Of a stretch of DNA of 64,000 nucleotides, positions 18,611-27,693 are shown piece after piece; position 1 is the first letter of the stretch; every line of letters begins with the position of its first letter. Location of the stretch: positions 1,240,001 through 1,304,000 of the forward strand of contig NZ_CP009555.1 of the NCBI RefSeq assembly GCF_000959365.1, in the 5' to 3' direction. Below the pieces are notes generated by a model, which saw nothing but the letters and a program-made list of their open reading frames with translations, ran no database searches and had not been told where the DNA came from. Both the position numbers and the translations under genes were made by a program. The stretch comes from Burkholderia oklahomensis C6786 (GTDB lineage Bacteria > Pseudomonadota > Gammaproteobacteria > Burkholderiales > Burkholderiaceae).

Positions 18611-19253
18611 AGCGGCTCTCCACGATGGGCGACGGCAACTCGAGCGCAAGCGGCTCGCCGTGCGCCGGCCCTCGGCGCTTGACGATCTCGACCGACACGC
18701 CGCCCGGCGACGGATGCAGCGCGACGCGCAGCACCGCGGGCGACGGCTGCCGCGCGGCCGCCAGAGGCCGGAACATCACGAACAGCGTGTCGCCCGCGCG
18801 CGCGGCGGCGAGATGCAGGCGGCGCAGCGCATCGGCGCGCGTGTTCTGCTGCCACAGCAGGAGCGCGCCGCAGCAGCCGGTCTTGAGCGCCTGCTCGGCC
18901 GCCCACAGCGCATCCGCGCCGCTGTCCGCGCGCAGCCACAGCAGCGCGTCGAGCGGCACGCCGAGGCCGGTGAGCGCGCACGCATGCGGCGATTGCGGCG
19001 GCGCGACGAACGCGAGCGGCCGCCGCGCGCTACCGGTCGCAGCGAGCGCGGGCGCGAGCACGCGCATCTCGCCGCAGCCCGCGTGCGGCACGAGCAGTTC
19101 GACGAGCCCGCCGACCGGCCAGCCGCCCCCCGGCAGCTCGGCCGATAGCGCCGCATGGCCGGTGTCGACCGTGCGCACGCCGCCGCGCGCGAGCTGGGAG
19201 CCGCGCCAGAGCGATGGATGCAGCGATTCGAGGGAAAGAGATGAAGCGGACAT
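18543..19253 (-). CDS. imuA: ImuA, RecA-like mutasome protein (SulA/RecA superfamily)
   Basis: This 236-aa protein starts MSASSLSLESLHPSLWRGSQ and contains LPGGGWPVGGLVELL, which aligns with the RecA/SulA fold around the region where RecA has Walker A, but without a canonical GKT/S. This matches ImuA of proteobacteria, the first gene of the SOS-induced mutagenesis cassette. A LexA box lies 15 bp upstream of the ATG. It overlaps imuB by 68 bp. Together with ImuB it is thought to direct DnaE2 to damaged DNA. Confidence 0.9.
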   Translation of the reverse strand: MSASSLSLESLHPSLWRGSQLARGGVRTVDTGHAALSAELPGGGWPVGGLVELLVPHAGCGEMRVLAPALAATGSARRPLAFVAPPQSPHACALTGLGVPLDALLWLRADSGADALWAAEQALKTGCCGALLLWQQNTRADALRRLHLAAARAGDTLFVMFRPLAAARQPSPAVLRVALHPSPGGVSVEIVKRRGPAHGEPLALELPSPIVESRYARLARHPSAAPAARRMRAAVA

Positions 19254-19267
19254 CGCGTTGCCGATTA

Positions 19268-19283
19268 CTGTATGTTTGTACAG
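19268..19283 (-). promoter_or_regulatory. LexA (SOS) box upstream of imuA
   Basis: The site reads CTGTATGTTTGTACAG, a match to CTGT-N8-ACAG, and the flanking TA on both sides extends the palindrome to TACTGT...ACAGTA. It lies 15 bp upstream of the imuA start and should repress imuA-imuB-dnaE2 until DNA damage. Confidence 0.92.
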
Positions 19284-19762
19284 TATATGGCAACGCATCC
19301 GCGACGCACAGCAACCAATGCGAAACCGGCCTTTCGGCAGAGGGATGAACAGAAAATCGGTCCGGAACCCACGGCGTACCGTACCGCAATGCGCTCCCGG
19401 CCGCGTCGGCCCGGACCGCCGCACGTCCGTCGCCGGGCAGTCGCCCGAGGCCGCTCGCGCCGGCCGGCCACGGCGTCCGCCCGCGCAAAGCGGCGACAAC
19501 GGTGACGAGTCATTCGAAGCCGTCACCGCCGCGCGCGCCGGAACGAAACCATCGCGCCCGAAGCGCAAACGAACGGCCCGCCCTCGTCGCGAGCCGCACC
19601 CATTCGGCCGCCGCCCAGAGCGCCGTGCGCGACGGCCGCCACGCCGCACAACCTTCAGTCGCGCAACCGCCGCACAACCGCTACGCAATCGCTCCGCTGC
19701 CTGCCGCCAGAACCGCGGCCGAAGCGCCAGCCCCGAACCACAGCGCCGCCGGAAACCGCCCG
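19284..19762. other. Intergenic stretch without a supported gene
   Basis: About 480 bp lie between the SOS box and the end of the ABC ATPase gene. Open frames here are typical GC-rich shadow frames rich in Arg, Ala and Pro, without recognisable domains. I see no RNA gene or clear terminator. Confidence 0.5.
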
Positions 19763-20557
19763 TCAGCCGAGCAGCAACGCGTCGTCGTCGAGCTTCTCGT
19801 GCCGCGTCTTCTCGAACAGCTTCAGCAGATCGGGCACGTCGAGCCCGCGGCGCTCGTCGCCGGACACGTCGAGCACCACCTGCCCCTGATGCAGCATCAC
19901 CGTGCGATCGCCGTAATCGAGCGCCTGCCGCATGCTGTGCGTGACCATCATCGTCGTCAGCTTGCTCTCGGCGACGATCCGCGCCGTCAACTCCAGTACG
20001 AACGCGGCCGTCTTCGGATCGAGCGCGGCCGTGTGCTCGTCGAGCAGCAGGATCCGCGACGGCTGCAGCGACGCCATCAGGAGGCTCACCGCCTGCCGCT
20101 GCCCGCCCGACAACAGGCCGATGCGGTCGGCGAGCCGGTTCTCGAGCCCGAGATTCAACAGCCGCAGCCTGTCGCGGAACAGCTCGCGCGACGTGCGGTT
20201 CAGCGCCGGCCGAAAGCCGCGCCGCGCGCCGCGCGCCATCGCGAGCGACATGTTCTCCTCGATCGTCAGCGCTTCGCAGGTGCCCGCCATCGGGTCCTGG
20301 AACACGCGCGCGACGAGCGGTGCGCGGCCCCATGCGGGCTTGCGCGTGACGTCGACGCCGTCGATCGTGATGCGCCCCGAATCGACCGGCTGATCGCCGC
20401 TCACCGCGTTCAGGAACGTCGACTTGCCGGCGCCGTTCGAACCGATCACCGCGACGAACTGGCCGTTCGGGATGTCGAGCGACAGCCCCCGCAGCGCGCG
20501 CGTCTCGATCGGCGTGCCGGGGTTGAACGTGAGCTTCAGGTCTTGTGCGGACAGCAT
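19763..20557 (-). CDS. ABC transporter ATP-binding protein (TrpXYZ-type)
   Basis: This 264-aa ABC ATPase has Walker A GSNGAGKST near residue 38, signature LLSGGQRQA near 148, and Walker B ILLLDEHTAALDPKT, with the switch His in MMVTHSMRQAL. The full sequence fits COG1101, the ATPase of amino-acid importers of the TrpXYZ type. It starts directly after the permease stop, with no gap, and is the last gene of the three-gene operon read from 22591 to 19763. Tryptophan/tyrosine is suggested by characterised relatives but not proven. Confidence 0.9.
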   Translation of the reverse strand: MLSAQDLKLTFNPGTPIETRALRGLSLDIPNGQFVAVIGSNGAGKSTFLNAVSGDQPVDSGRITIDGVDVTRKPAWGRAPLVARVFQDPMAGTCEALTIEENMSLAMARGARRGFRPALNRTSRELFRDRLRLLNLGLENRLADRIGLLSGGQRQAVSLLMASLQPSRILLLDEHTAALDPKTAAFVLELTARIVAESKLTTMMVTHSMRQALDYGDRTVMLHQGQVVLDVSGDERRGLDVPDLLKLFEKTRHEKLDDDALLLG

Positions 20558-21475
20558 TTACGCCCCTCCCGTCTTGCGGGCGAACAGCTTCTTGCGCGTC
20601 GCGGGCAGCACGAGCGCGACCGTCACGAGCACGGCCGTCACGAGGTTCAGGTCCTGCGCCTTCAGGCCGATGAACTCGCTGTTGAGCGCGAGCGCGATGA
20701 AGAAACGATAGAGAATCGCGCCGAGCACGACGGCGAGCGTCGTGAGAAACAGCCGGCGCGCGGGCAGCAGCGTCTCGCCGATGATCACGGCGGCGAGCCC
20801 GATCACGATCGTGCCGATCCCCATCGAGATGTCCGAGCCGCCCTGCGTCTGCGCGAACAGCGCGCCCGCGAGCGCGACGAGCGCGTTCGACAGCGCCATC
20901 CCGGCCAGCGTCGCGCGGCCGGTCGCGATGCCTTGCGCGCGCGCCATCCGCGGATTCGCGCCCGTTGCGCGCATCGCGAGGCCCAACTGCGACGAGAAGA
21001 ACCCGTCGAGCCCGAGCTTCGCGATCACGACGACGACAGCGAGAAGCGCCGGCCGCAGCACGTAGTCCGGCATCCAATCGGGCTGCAGCACCGTGAAGAG
21101 CGTGGGCTCGGTGATGAGCGGCACGTTCGGCCGCCCCATGATCCGCAGGTTCACCGAATAGAGCGCGATCATCATCAGGATGCTCGCGAGCAGATCCATG
21201 ATCTTCAGGCGCACGTTGAGCCAGCCGGTGACGAAGCCCGCGCACGCGCCCGCGGCGATCGCGACGAGCGTCGACGTGAACGGATCGTGGCCCGAGGAGA
21301 TCAGCGTCGCGGCGACCGCGCCGCCGAGCGGAAAGCTGCCGTCGACGGTCAGGTCGGGAAAGTTGAGGATGCGAAACGAGATCAGCACCCCGAGGGCGAC
21401 GAGGCTGAAGATGAGGCCGATCTCCAGCGCGCCCAGAAGAGAGAAAAGAGACATGGTGGGGAAATCCTGTTGCAA
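20558..21475 (-). CDS. ABC transporter permease (TrpXYZ-type)
   Basis: This 305-aa polytopic protein has eight or more hydrophobic segments and belongs to the branched-chain-like permease family (COG4120). It contains LTVDGSFPLGGAVAATL near residue 40 and ATGANPRMARAQGI near 170, both typical of this family. A shorter start at MSLFSLLGALEIGL, eight residues in, is possible. It abuts the ATPase gene and follows the binding-protein gene after 144 bp. It should form the membrane pore of the importer. Confidence 0.9.
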   Translation of the reverse strand: MQQDFPTMSLFSLLGALEIGLIFSLVALGVLISFRILNFPDLTVDGSFPLGGAVAATLISSGHDPFTSTLVAIAAGACAGFVTGWLNVRLKIMDLLASILMMIALYSVNLRIMGRPNVPLITEPTLFTVLQPDWMPDYVLRPALLAVVVVIAKLGLDGFFSSQLGLAMRATGANPRMARAQGIATGRATLAGMALSNALVALAGALFAQTQGGSDISMGIGTIVIGLAAVIIGETLLPARRLFLTTLAVVLGAILYRFFIALALNSEFIGLKAQDLNLVTAVLVTVALVLPATRKKLFARKTGGA

Positions 21476-21619
21476 CGTGCAAGGCGGGGCGGGATGGCGC
21501 TTGGCGTCGCGTGAGACGCGGCGGCGCCCGGTCCGAGCCCGTGGGCCGCGCCCATCGCGCGGCCCGCCGAGGCCCGCGAACGCGCACCCTCGTTCGGCGG
21601 GCGCCGGCGCGCGCGCGCG

Positions 21620-22591
21620 TTACTTGATGACCGTCTTCGCTTCCTTGACGAGATCGGGCGCGAGCGTCACGCCTTGCTTCGCGGCCGCGTCGGTGTTGAC
21701 GAACAGTTCGAGGTTGCTGCTCGTCTCGGACGCGATCGCCCCCGGCTTCTCGCCCTTCAGGATCCGCGCGACGACCTTGCCCGTCTGCCGGCCGAGGTCG
21801 CCGTAGTTGATGCCGAGCGCCGCGACGCCGCCGCGCTTCACGCTGTCGGTGTCGCCCGCGACGAGCGGAATCTTCGCCTCGTTCGCGACCTTCACGAGCG
21901 ATTCGTACGCGGACACGACGTTGTTGTCGGTATTCGTGTAGATCACGTCGACCTTGCCGATCAGGCTCTTCGCGGCGGGCGCGATGTCGACGGTGCGCGG
22001 CGCGGCGGCTTCCTTGAGCGTCATCCCCTGCTTCGCGAGGATCGCCTTCAGCTCCTTCACGACGACGACCGAATTCGCCTCGCCCGGGCTGTAGACCATG
22101 CCGACCGTCTTCGCCTTCGGCGCGACGCGCTTGATGAGCGCCACTTGCCTGTCGAGCGGCAGCTTGTCGGACACGCCCGTCACGTTGGTGCCCGTCGGCC
22201 CCCAGCCCTTGACGAGCTGCGCGGCGACGGGATCGGTCACGCCCGTATAGACGACGGGCACGCTCTTCGTCGATGCGACGACGGCCTGCGCGGCGGGCGT
22301 CGCGATCGCGACGATCACGTCGGGACGGTCGCCGATGAACTTGCGCGCGATCTGCGCGGCGGTGCCGGTGTTGCCCTGCGCGCTCTGGTATTCCCACTTG
22401 AGCTTGTCGTCGCCGTAGCCCTCGGCCTTCAGCTCCGCGCGCACGCCGTCGCGGATCGCGTCGAGCGCAGGATGATCGACGATCGACAGCACCTTGACGG
22501 TCTGCGCGTGCACGGCGCCGGCGCCGAGCATCGCGAACGCCGCGACGCCCGCCGCGATCGAATGAGCGGCAACGATCTTGAATCGCTTCAT
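21620..22591 (-). CDS. ABC transporter substrate-binding protein (TrpX-type)
   Basis: This 323-aa periplasmic protein has an N-terminal signal (MKRFKIVAAHSIAAGVAAFA) with a probable cleavage after AVHAQ. The body matches COG2984/DUF534 binding proteins: KVLSIVDHPALDAIRDGV, then a VTGVSDKLPL segment, and ALGINYGDLGRQTGK near the C-terminus. A GGGGGAGACAG ribosome site supports ATG 22591 over the longer frame. The family takes up aromatic or other amino acids; the ligand here is not shown by sequence. Confidence 0.9.
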   Translation of the reverse strand: MKRFKIVAAHSIAAGVAAFAMLGAGAVHAQTVKVLSIVDHPALDAIRDGVRAELKAEGYGDDKLKWEYQSAQGNTGTAAQIARKFIGDRPDVIVAIATPAAQAVVASTKSVPVVYTGVTDPVAAQLVKGWGPTGTNVTGVSDKLPLDRQVALIKRVAPKAKTVGMVYSPGEANSVVVVKELKAILAKQGMTLKEAAAPRTVDIAPAAKSLIGKVDVIYTNTDNNVVSAYESLVKVANEAKIPLVAGDTDSVKRGGVAALGINYGDLGRQTGKVVARILKGEKPGAIASETSSNLELFVNTDAAAKQGVTLAPDLVKEAKTVIK

Positions 22592-22790
22592 GAGTCTGTC
22601 TCCCCCGGTTCGGTTCTGAATGGTAGGCGGGCCGCGCTCCCCGGAGCATGCGCGGCTCGCGCCGCCGCGCCGAAAAAGGGGGCGCGACGGCATGCGTCTG
22701 AGGATACCATTTCCGCAGACTATTCAATATTTCGGGACAGTACCAACAGGCTCGTGCGGGCGGCCCGCCATCCGCTTCGCCCAAAACAAG

Positions 22791-22815
22791 AAGGCCCGCG
22801 CGATGCGCGGGCCTT
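22791..22815 (-). terminator. Rho-independent terminator after metQ
   Basis: Perfect 11-bp arms (AAGGCCCGCGC and its complement) enclose a 3-base loop. On the minus strand it is followed by CTTGTTTTGG. It lies 29 bp downstream of the metQ stop. Confidence 0.8.
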
Positions 22816-22843
22816 CCGGCGATTCGAAGCTAACGGACGGCGC

Positions 22844-23662
22844 TCAGAACGACGCGACCATCGAGCCCTTGAACTGCTTCGCGATGAATTCCTTCACTTC
22901 CGGCGACTGGTACGCCTTCACGAGCTTCTTCACCCACGGTTGATCCTTGTCCTTCGCGCGGACCGCGATCAGGTTCGCATACGGGCTCGTCAGCGATTCG
23001 AGCGCGATCGCGTCCTTGGTCGGCTGCAGGTTCGCCGCGAGTGCGTAGTTCGTGTTGATCACGGCCGCGTCGACGTCGGACAGCACGCGCGGCAGTTGCG
23101 CGGCGTCGAGCTCGGTCAACTTCAGCTTCTTCGGATTCTCCACGACGTCGAGCACGGTCGCGTTGTTGCCGCCCGTGCCCGCGCCCGCCTTCAGCTTGAT
23201 CACGCCTTGCGTCTGCAGCAGCAGGAGCGCGCGGTTCTCGTTCGACGGATCGTTCGGCAGCGCGACCTTCGCGCCCGCCGGCAGATCCTTCAACGACTTG
23301 AACTTCTTCGAATAGACGCCGATCGGCGAGATGTACGTGAGGCCCGCGCTCACGATCTTGTAGCCGCGCTGCTTCACCTGGCTGTCGAGGTACGGCTGGT
23401 GCTGGAAGCTGTTCGCGTCGAGGTCGCCCGCGTCGAGCGCCGCGTTCGGCTGCACGTAGTCGTTGAATTCGATGACCTTCACGTTCAGGCCTTGCTTCTC
23501 TTTCGCGACCTTCTGGACGACTTGCCAGACCTGCGCGTCCGGGCCCGCGACCGTGCCGACCTTGATCACCTTGTCCTGCGCTTGCGCGCCGACGGAAACG
23601 CAGAGGGCAGCCGCGCCGGCCGCGACCGCGGAAACAACTTTCAGGAGAGTGCGACGCTTCAT
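22844..23662 (-). CDS. metQ: MetQ/NlpA family methionine-binding protein
   Basis: This 272-aa periplasmic binding protein of the NlpA family usually binds D- or L-methionine. It carries an N-terminal signal with a cut after AQA and then DKVIKVGTVAGPDAQV. Motifs include FNDYVQPNAALDAGDLDANSFQHQPYL (split here only for description, near 60-85), GLTYISPIGVYSKK, and LPNDPSNENRALLLL. A Cys in the signal does not fit a lipobox, so it may be soluble. No metN or metI is next to it, so the ATPase and permease must lie elsewhere. Confidence 0.9.
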   Translation of the reverse strand: MKRRTLLKVVSAVAAGAAALCVSVGAQAQDKVIKVGTVAGPDAQVWQVVQKVAKEKQGLNVKVIEFNDYVQPNAALDAGDLDANSFQHQPYLDSQVKQRGYKIVSAGLTYISPIGVYSKKFKSLKDLPAGAKVALPNDPSNENRALLLLQTQGVIKLKAGAGTGGNNATVLDVVENPKKLKLTELDAAQLPRVLSDVDAAVINTNYALAANLQPTKDAIALESLTSPYANLIAVRAKDKDQPWVKKLVKAYQSPEVKEFIAKQFKGSMVASF

Positions 23663-23811
23663 CTATTTCTCGCTTGCTTGCAGAACCATCCAGGCTCGAT
23701 AAAGGGAGCGCGACGGCCTGACCGGCCGGGCCGCGCATCGGAAAGCGCAGATGGTGTCACAAGATCGCAACGCTGTGAAATACATCCCGTTCATATAGGT
23801 ATGGGAATGCG

Positions 23812-25443
23812 TCATGCGAGCGCCGGCTCGACGCGGCCGGACAATGCGACCGCGCCCGGGCCGCTGCCCGCCGCCGCGCCCGCGACAGCCGCGCCGTCGC
23901 CGACCTGGAACGCGCTCACCGATTCGCGCAGCCGCGCCGCCTGCTCCTGCAGCGACGACGCGGCGGCGGCCGCCTCCTCGACGAGCGCCGCGTTCTGCTG
24001 CGTCATTTCGTCCATCTGCGTGACCGCGCGGCCGACCTGCGAGATCCCGCTCGACTGCTCCTCGGACGCGGCCGCGATCTCGCCCATGATGTCGGTCACG
24101 CGCCGCACCGCCTGCAGGATCTCGGTCATCGTCGTGCCCGCCTGGCCGACCAGCGCCGAGCCGTTGTGCACGCGCTCGACCGACGCGTCGATCAGCTGCT
24201 TGATCTCCTTCGCGGCCGTCGCGCTGCGCTGCGCGAGCGAGCGCACCTCGCCCGCGACGACCGCGAAGCCGCGGCCCTGCTCGCCCGCGCGCGCCGCCTC
24301 GACGGCCGCATTGAGCGCGAGGATGTTGGTCTGGAACGCGATGCCGTCGATCACGCCGATGATGTCGGCAATCTTCTGCGAGCTGTCGTTGATCTCGCCC
24401 ATCGTGCCGATCACGCGGCTCACGACGTCGTTGCCCTTCAGCGCGATCTCGGACGCGCTGTTCGCGAGCCCGCTCGCCTGCCGCGCGTTCTCGGCGTTCT
24501 GCTTGACCGTCGCGGTCAGCTCCTCCATGCTCGCCGCGGTCTCCTCGAGCGACGCGGCCTGCTGCTCGGTGCGCTGCGACAGGTCGTGATTGCCCGCGGC
24601 GATCTCGTGGCTCGCCGCCGCGATCGACTCCGCCGCGAGGCGAATGCCGCCGATCGTCGACTGAAGCCGGCCCTGCATGTCGCGCATCGCGGCCATCATG
24701 CTCGTCTCGTCGCCCGCGCGCACGGCGACGGGCCGCGTCAGGTCGCCCGCCGCGATCCGCGCGGCAAGCGTAGCCGCCTCGTCCGGCTCGCCGCCCAGGC
24801 TCGCGCGCACGTTGCGGATGATGACGAGCATCGCCGCCGTGATCACGAAGCCGATCACGAACACCACCGCGAGATGGCTGACGAGCGTCTCGTAGTAGAC
24901 GGTGTCGATGTCCTTCAGGAACACGCCGCTCGAGATGTTCCAGTCCCACGGCGCGAAGCGCGTCACGTAGCTGATCTTCGGCACCGCCGTCTCGCTGTGC
25001 GGCAGCCGCCCGCGATACTCGGCGAAGCCGCGCCCGCTCTCCTTCGCCGCGTTCAGGATCGCGACGAAGAGCGGCTTGCCGTCCGGGTCCAGGTAATCGC
25101 CGACCTGCGTGCCGACGAGCTTCGGCAGCGTCGGGTGCATCAGCACGACGGGCTTCGAATCCATCACGAACAGATAGCCGGAATCGCCGTAGCGCATCGC
25201 CGACAGGCGCTCGAGCGCGTCGCGCCGCGCATCGGCGTCGCTCATCTTGCCGCTCTGCGCGAGCGCGTAGTACGCCTTCACGACGCCCGCCGCCGAATCG
25301 ACGAGGTTCGCCATCCCTTCCTTGCGCTCGGCGAGCATCGTCGAGCGCGTCTCGAACGCGCTCCACGCCCCCACTCCCAGCAATCCGACCCATACGAGCG
25401 CAAGCGCCAGCCACAACTTGCGATTCAAGCTCATTCTGTTCAT
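23812..25443 (-). CDS. Methyl-accepting chemotaxis protein with Cache sensor
   Basis: This 543-aa chemoreceptor has a first membrane helix at about 10-28, a periplasmic sensor of single Cache type ([20 protein letters not shown] near 90-110), and a second helix near 188-212. A HAMP linker follows, then a long methyl-accepting signalling domain with the conserved hairpin tip [20 protein letters not shown] near 395. No C-terminal NWETF-type pentapeptide is visible. It probably senses a small organic acid or similar ligand and signals to CheA. The start could be three codons downstream. Confidence 0.93.
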   Translation of the reverse strand: MNRMSLNRKLWLALALVWVGLLGVGAWSAFETRSTMLAERKEGMANLVDSAAGVVKAYYALAQSGKMSDADARRDALERLSAMRYGDSGYLFVMDSKPVVLMHPTLPKLVGTQVGDYLDPDGKPLFVAILNAAKESGRGFAEYRGRLPHSETAVPKISYVTRFAPWDWNISSGVFLKDIDTVYYETLVSHLAVVFVIGFVITAAMLVIIRNVRASLGGEPDEAATLAARIAAGDLTRPVAVRAGDETSMMAAMRDMQGRLQSTIGGIRLAAESIAAASHEIAAGNHDLSQRTEQQAASLEETAASMEELTATVKQNAENARQASGLANSASEIALKGNDVVSRVIGTMGEINDSSQKIADIIGVIDGIAFQTNILALNAAVEAARAGEQGRGFAVVAGEVRSLAQRSATAAKEIKQLIDASVERVHNGSALVGQAGTTMTEILQAVRRVTDIMGEIAAASEEQSSGISQVGRAVTQMDEMTQQNAALVEEAAAAASSLQEQAARLRESVSAFQVGDGAAVAGAAAGSGPGAVALSGRVEPALA

Positions 25444-25631
25444 CGTGTGTGCCTTCCCGTGTTGTGTTCGTTGCGCACCCTCCGCGCCGCGGCCCCGGCA
25501 GCGAACGATCGCTGCCGCTATTTACGGCATGCCGGCTTACAACTTGAATGGAAGCGCGACGGCGGCGGCTGTGCTACAAGGACGGCTTGGCCGCGACACG
25601 GCGTCGCGGCCCGCTTTCCGACGAGGCCTCC

Positions 25632-25922
25632 ATGTACGTGATCGACATCCGCTACACCGCGCCGCTCGAGCGCATCGACGACGCGCTCGAACGCCACTGC
25701 GCGTATCTGCAACGCCATCTCGACGCCGGCGTGTTCGTCGCCTGCGGGCCGAAGGTGCCGCGCGACGGCGGCGTGATCCTCGCCGTGCGGATCGATCGCG
25801 ACGCGCTGGATGCGATCCTCGAGACCGATCCGTTCGTCACCGATGGCCTCGTCACGTACACGGTGACCGAATTCCGGACGACGCGCGTCGCGCCGGGCGT
25901 CAATCTGCCGGCGCTGCCGTAA
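25632..25922 (+). CDS. YciI family protein
   Basis: This 96-aa protein with the ferredoxin-like fold of YciI (YCII-related domain) begins MYVIDIRYTAPLERID and has the conserved HCAYLQRHLDAG near residue 22, with the His thought to be catalytic in the family. Residues FVACGPKVPRDGGVIL and DPFVTDGLVTYTVTEF fit the rest of the fold. It is a cytosolic single-gene unit. Biochemical function in the family is mostly unknown. Confidence 0.85.
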   Translation: MYVIDIRYTAPLERIDDALERHCAYLQRHLDAGVFVACGPKVPRDGGVILAVRIDRDALDAILETDPFVTDGLVTYTVTEFRTTRVAPGVNLPALP

Positions 25923-26067
25923 GCGGCGCGCGGGATCGGGACAAGAAAGGACGAAGCGCGAAGGCGGAATCGACGGTCGGCAAAACCGGCCGCTTACGGC
26001 AAAACGCCGTTGTCCGCGGCGAATGCCGCGATCGCCGCGCCGCGATTTTCGCCATCGCCATGAAAAA

Positions 26068-26106
26068 CACCCCGAAGGCCGGACGGGCGTCCGACGCTTC
26101 GGGGTG
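26068..26106 (-). terminator. Rho-independent terminator after sco gene
   Basis: Ten-base arms (CACCCCGAAG / CTTCGGGGTG) with a GC-rich inner loop are followed on the minus strand by TTTTT. The structure lies 36 bp past the sco stop and ends the cox assembly operon. Confidence 0.85.
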
Positions 26107-26141
26107 CATGTCGCGCCGACGCGCGGCCGCTCGTTTCGCTA

Positions 26142-26759
26142 TCAGCCGAGCAGCAGCTTCAGATCGTGGACCCACGGCCCCGGCCCCTGGCCGTCGCGCA
26201 CGAAGAGGCGCAGCTTGCCGCTCGGATCGAACACGTAGCTCGCGGCGGTGTGGTCCATCGTATAGCTGTCGGGCGTCTTGCCCGGCACCTTCGCGTAATA
26301 GACGCGGAAGTCCTTCGTCACCTTCTTCAACTGCGCCTCGTCGGCGGGCCGCAGGCCGATGAAAGCCGGATTGAACGCGGGCACGTACTGGCCGAGGAGC
26401 GCCGCGGTGTCGCGTTCCGGATCGACCGTGACGAACAACACCTGCACGCGCTTGCCGTCCGGGCCGAGCTGCTGCAGCGCCTGCGACAGCTCCGCCATCG
26501 TCGTCGGACACACGTCCGGGCAGTGCGTGTAGCCGAAGAACACGACGACCGCCTTGCCCTTGAATTCGCCGAGCGTGCGGATCTTGCCCGTCGTGTCCGG
26601 CAGCGCGAAGTCGCTCGCGAATTGCGTGTTGCCGGTGATGTCGAGATTCTGGAACGCCGGCTGCTTGTTGCAGCCCGCGATCGTCAATGCGCCCGCGAGC
26701 ATGCAGGCGAACAGCCAGCCGCGCTGCGCGCGGCGGCGTGCGAACAGGGATTTGAGCAT
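26142..26759 (-). CDS. SCO1/SenC copper chaperone for cytochrome oxidase
   Basis: This 205-aa membrane-anchored lipoprotein has signal and lipobox LTIAGC (Cys at about 29), then a thioredoxin-like fold. The copper-binding CPDVC lies near residue 80, and the third ligand His is in YTMDHTAASYVF near 168. It delivers copper to the CuA site of cytochrome oxidase subunit II. It is the last gene of a minus-strand run with ctaB, ctaA and the Surf1 gene, and a strong terminator follows. Confidence 0.93.
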   Translation of the reverse strand: MLKSLFARRRAQRGWLFACMLAGALTIAGCNKQPAFQNLDITGNTQFASDFALPDTTGKIRTLGEFKGKAVVVFFGYTHCPDVCPTTMAELSQALQQLGPDGKRVQVLFVTVDPERDTAALLGQYVPAFNPAFIGLRPADEAQLKKVTKDFRVYYAKVPGKTPDSYTMDHTAASYVFDPSGKLRLFVRDGQGPGPWVHDLKLLLG

Positions 26760-26778
26760 CGCTATCGAACCGATGGAG

Positions 26779-27681
26779 TTACATCCCGATCACGGGACGT
26801 GCGTAGTGGTCGACCAAAAGCGCGGCGAACAGCAGCGACAGATAGACGATCGAATAGCGGAACGCCTTGCGCGCGAGCGCATCCGAATAGTCGCGGTAGA
26901 TCTTCCACGCGTACGCGAGGAAGATCGCGCCGAGCAGCACGGCGCTCGTCAGATAGACGGCCCCGCTCATGCCGGAGATGAACGGCATCATCGTGACCGC
27001 GAACAGGATCACCGTGTACAGCAGGATGTGCAGCCGCGTGAACTTCTCGCCGTGCGTGACGGGCAGCATCGGCAGGCCCGCGTTCTCGTAGTCCTTGCGG
27101 CGGTACAGCGCGAGCACCCAGAAGTGCGGCGGCGTCCACACGAAGATGATCAGCACGAGAATCCACGCGTCGCCCGGCACCGCGCCCGTGACGGCCGCCC
27201 AGCCGAGCGCGGGCGGCATCGCGCCCGACGCGCCGCCGATCACGATGTTCTGCGGCGTCATCGGCTTGAGCAGCAGCGTGTAGATCACCGCGTAGCCGAC
27301 GAACGTCGCGATCGTCAGCCACATCGTCAGCGGATTCGTGAACGTGTAGAGCGTCCAGGCGCCGAGGCCGCCCAGCACGGTCGAGAACACGAGGATCTGC
27401 GCGGTCGTGATCTCGCCGCGCGCGGACGGCCGCCACGCGGTGCGCCGCATCATCGCATCGATCTTCTGCTCGACGAGGCAATTGATCGCAAACGCGGCGC
27501 CCGCCAGCAGCCAGATGCCGATCGTGCCGCCGAGCAGTGCTTTCCACGGCACCATCCCCGGCGTCGCGAGGAACATCCCGATCACCGCGCAGAACACGGC
27601 GAGCTGCGTGACGCGAGGCTTCGTCAGCGCCAGATACTGGGAGAGGCGGCTACCGGGCGATTGGGAAAGTGTGGTGTCCAT
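26779..27681 (-). CDS. ctaB: Protoheme IX farnesyltransferase (heme O synthase)
   Basis: This 300-aa UbiA-superfamily membrane prenyltransferase converts heme B to heme O. About eight to nine hydrophobic segments are seen. The diphosphate-binding loop reads [19 protein letters not shown], close to the family N-x3-D/E-x3-D pattern, and ends in the conserved RT-x2-RP. The start is [17 protein letters not shown]. It lies 19 bp before the sco gene and after ctaA, the next enzyme in heme A synthesis. Confidence 0.95.
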   Translation of the reverse strand: MDTTLSQSPGSRLSQYLALTKPRVTQLAVFCAVIGMFLATPGMVPWKALLGGTIGIWLLAGAAFAINCLVEQKIDAMMRRTAWRPSARGEITTAQILVFSTVLGGLGAWTLYTFTNPLTMWLTIATFVGYAVIYTLLLKPMTPQNIVIGGASGAMPPALGWAAVTGAVPGDAWILVLIIFVWTPPHFWVLALYRRKDYENAGLPMLPVTHGEKFTRLHILLYTVILFAVTMMPFISGMSGAVYLTSAVLLGAIFLAYAWKIYRDYSDALARKAFRYSIVYLSLLFAALLVDHYARPVIGM

Positions 27682-27693
27682 GTACGGTCAACG

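Noticed and set aside
19254..22784. Very long frame (1413 aa) extending upstream of imuA
   Set aside because: It crosses the LexA box and the ABC transporter genes in another frame and has biased composition; only the imuA part is real.
22844..23662. MetQ as a lipoprotein
   Set aside because: The Cys in the signal is preceded by AAL, which does not fit a lipobox; cleavage after AQA is more likely.
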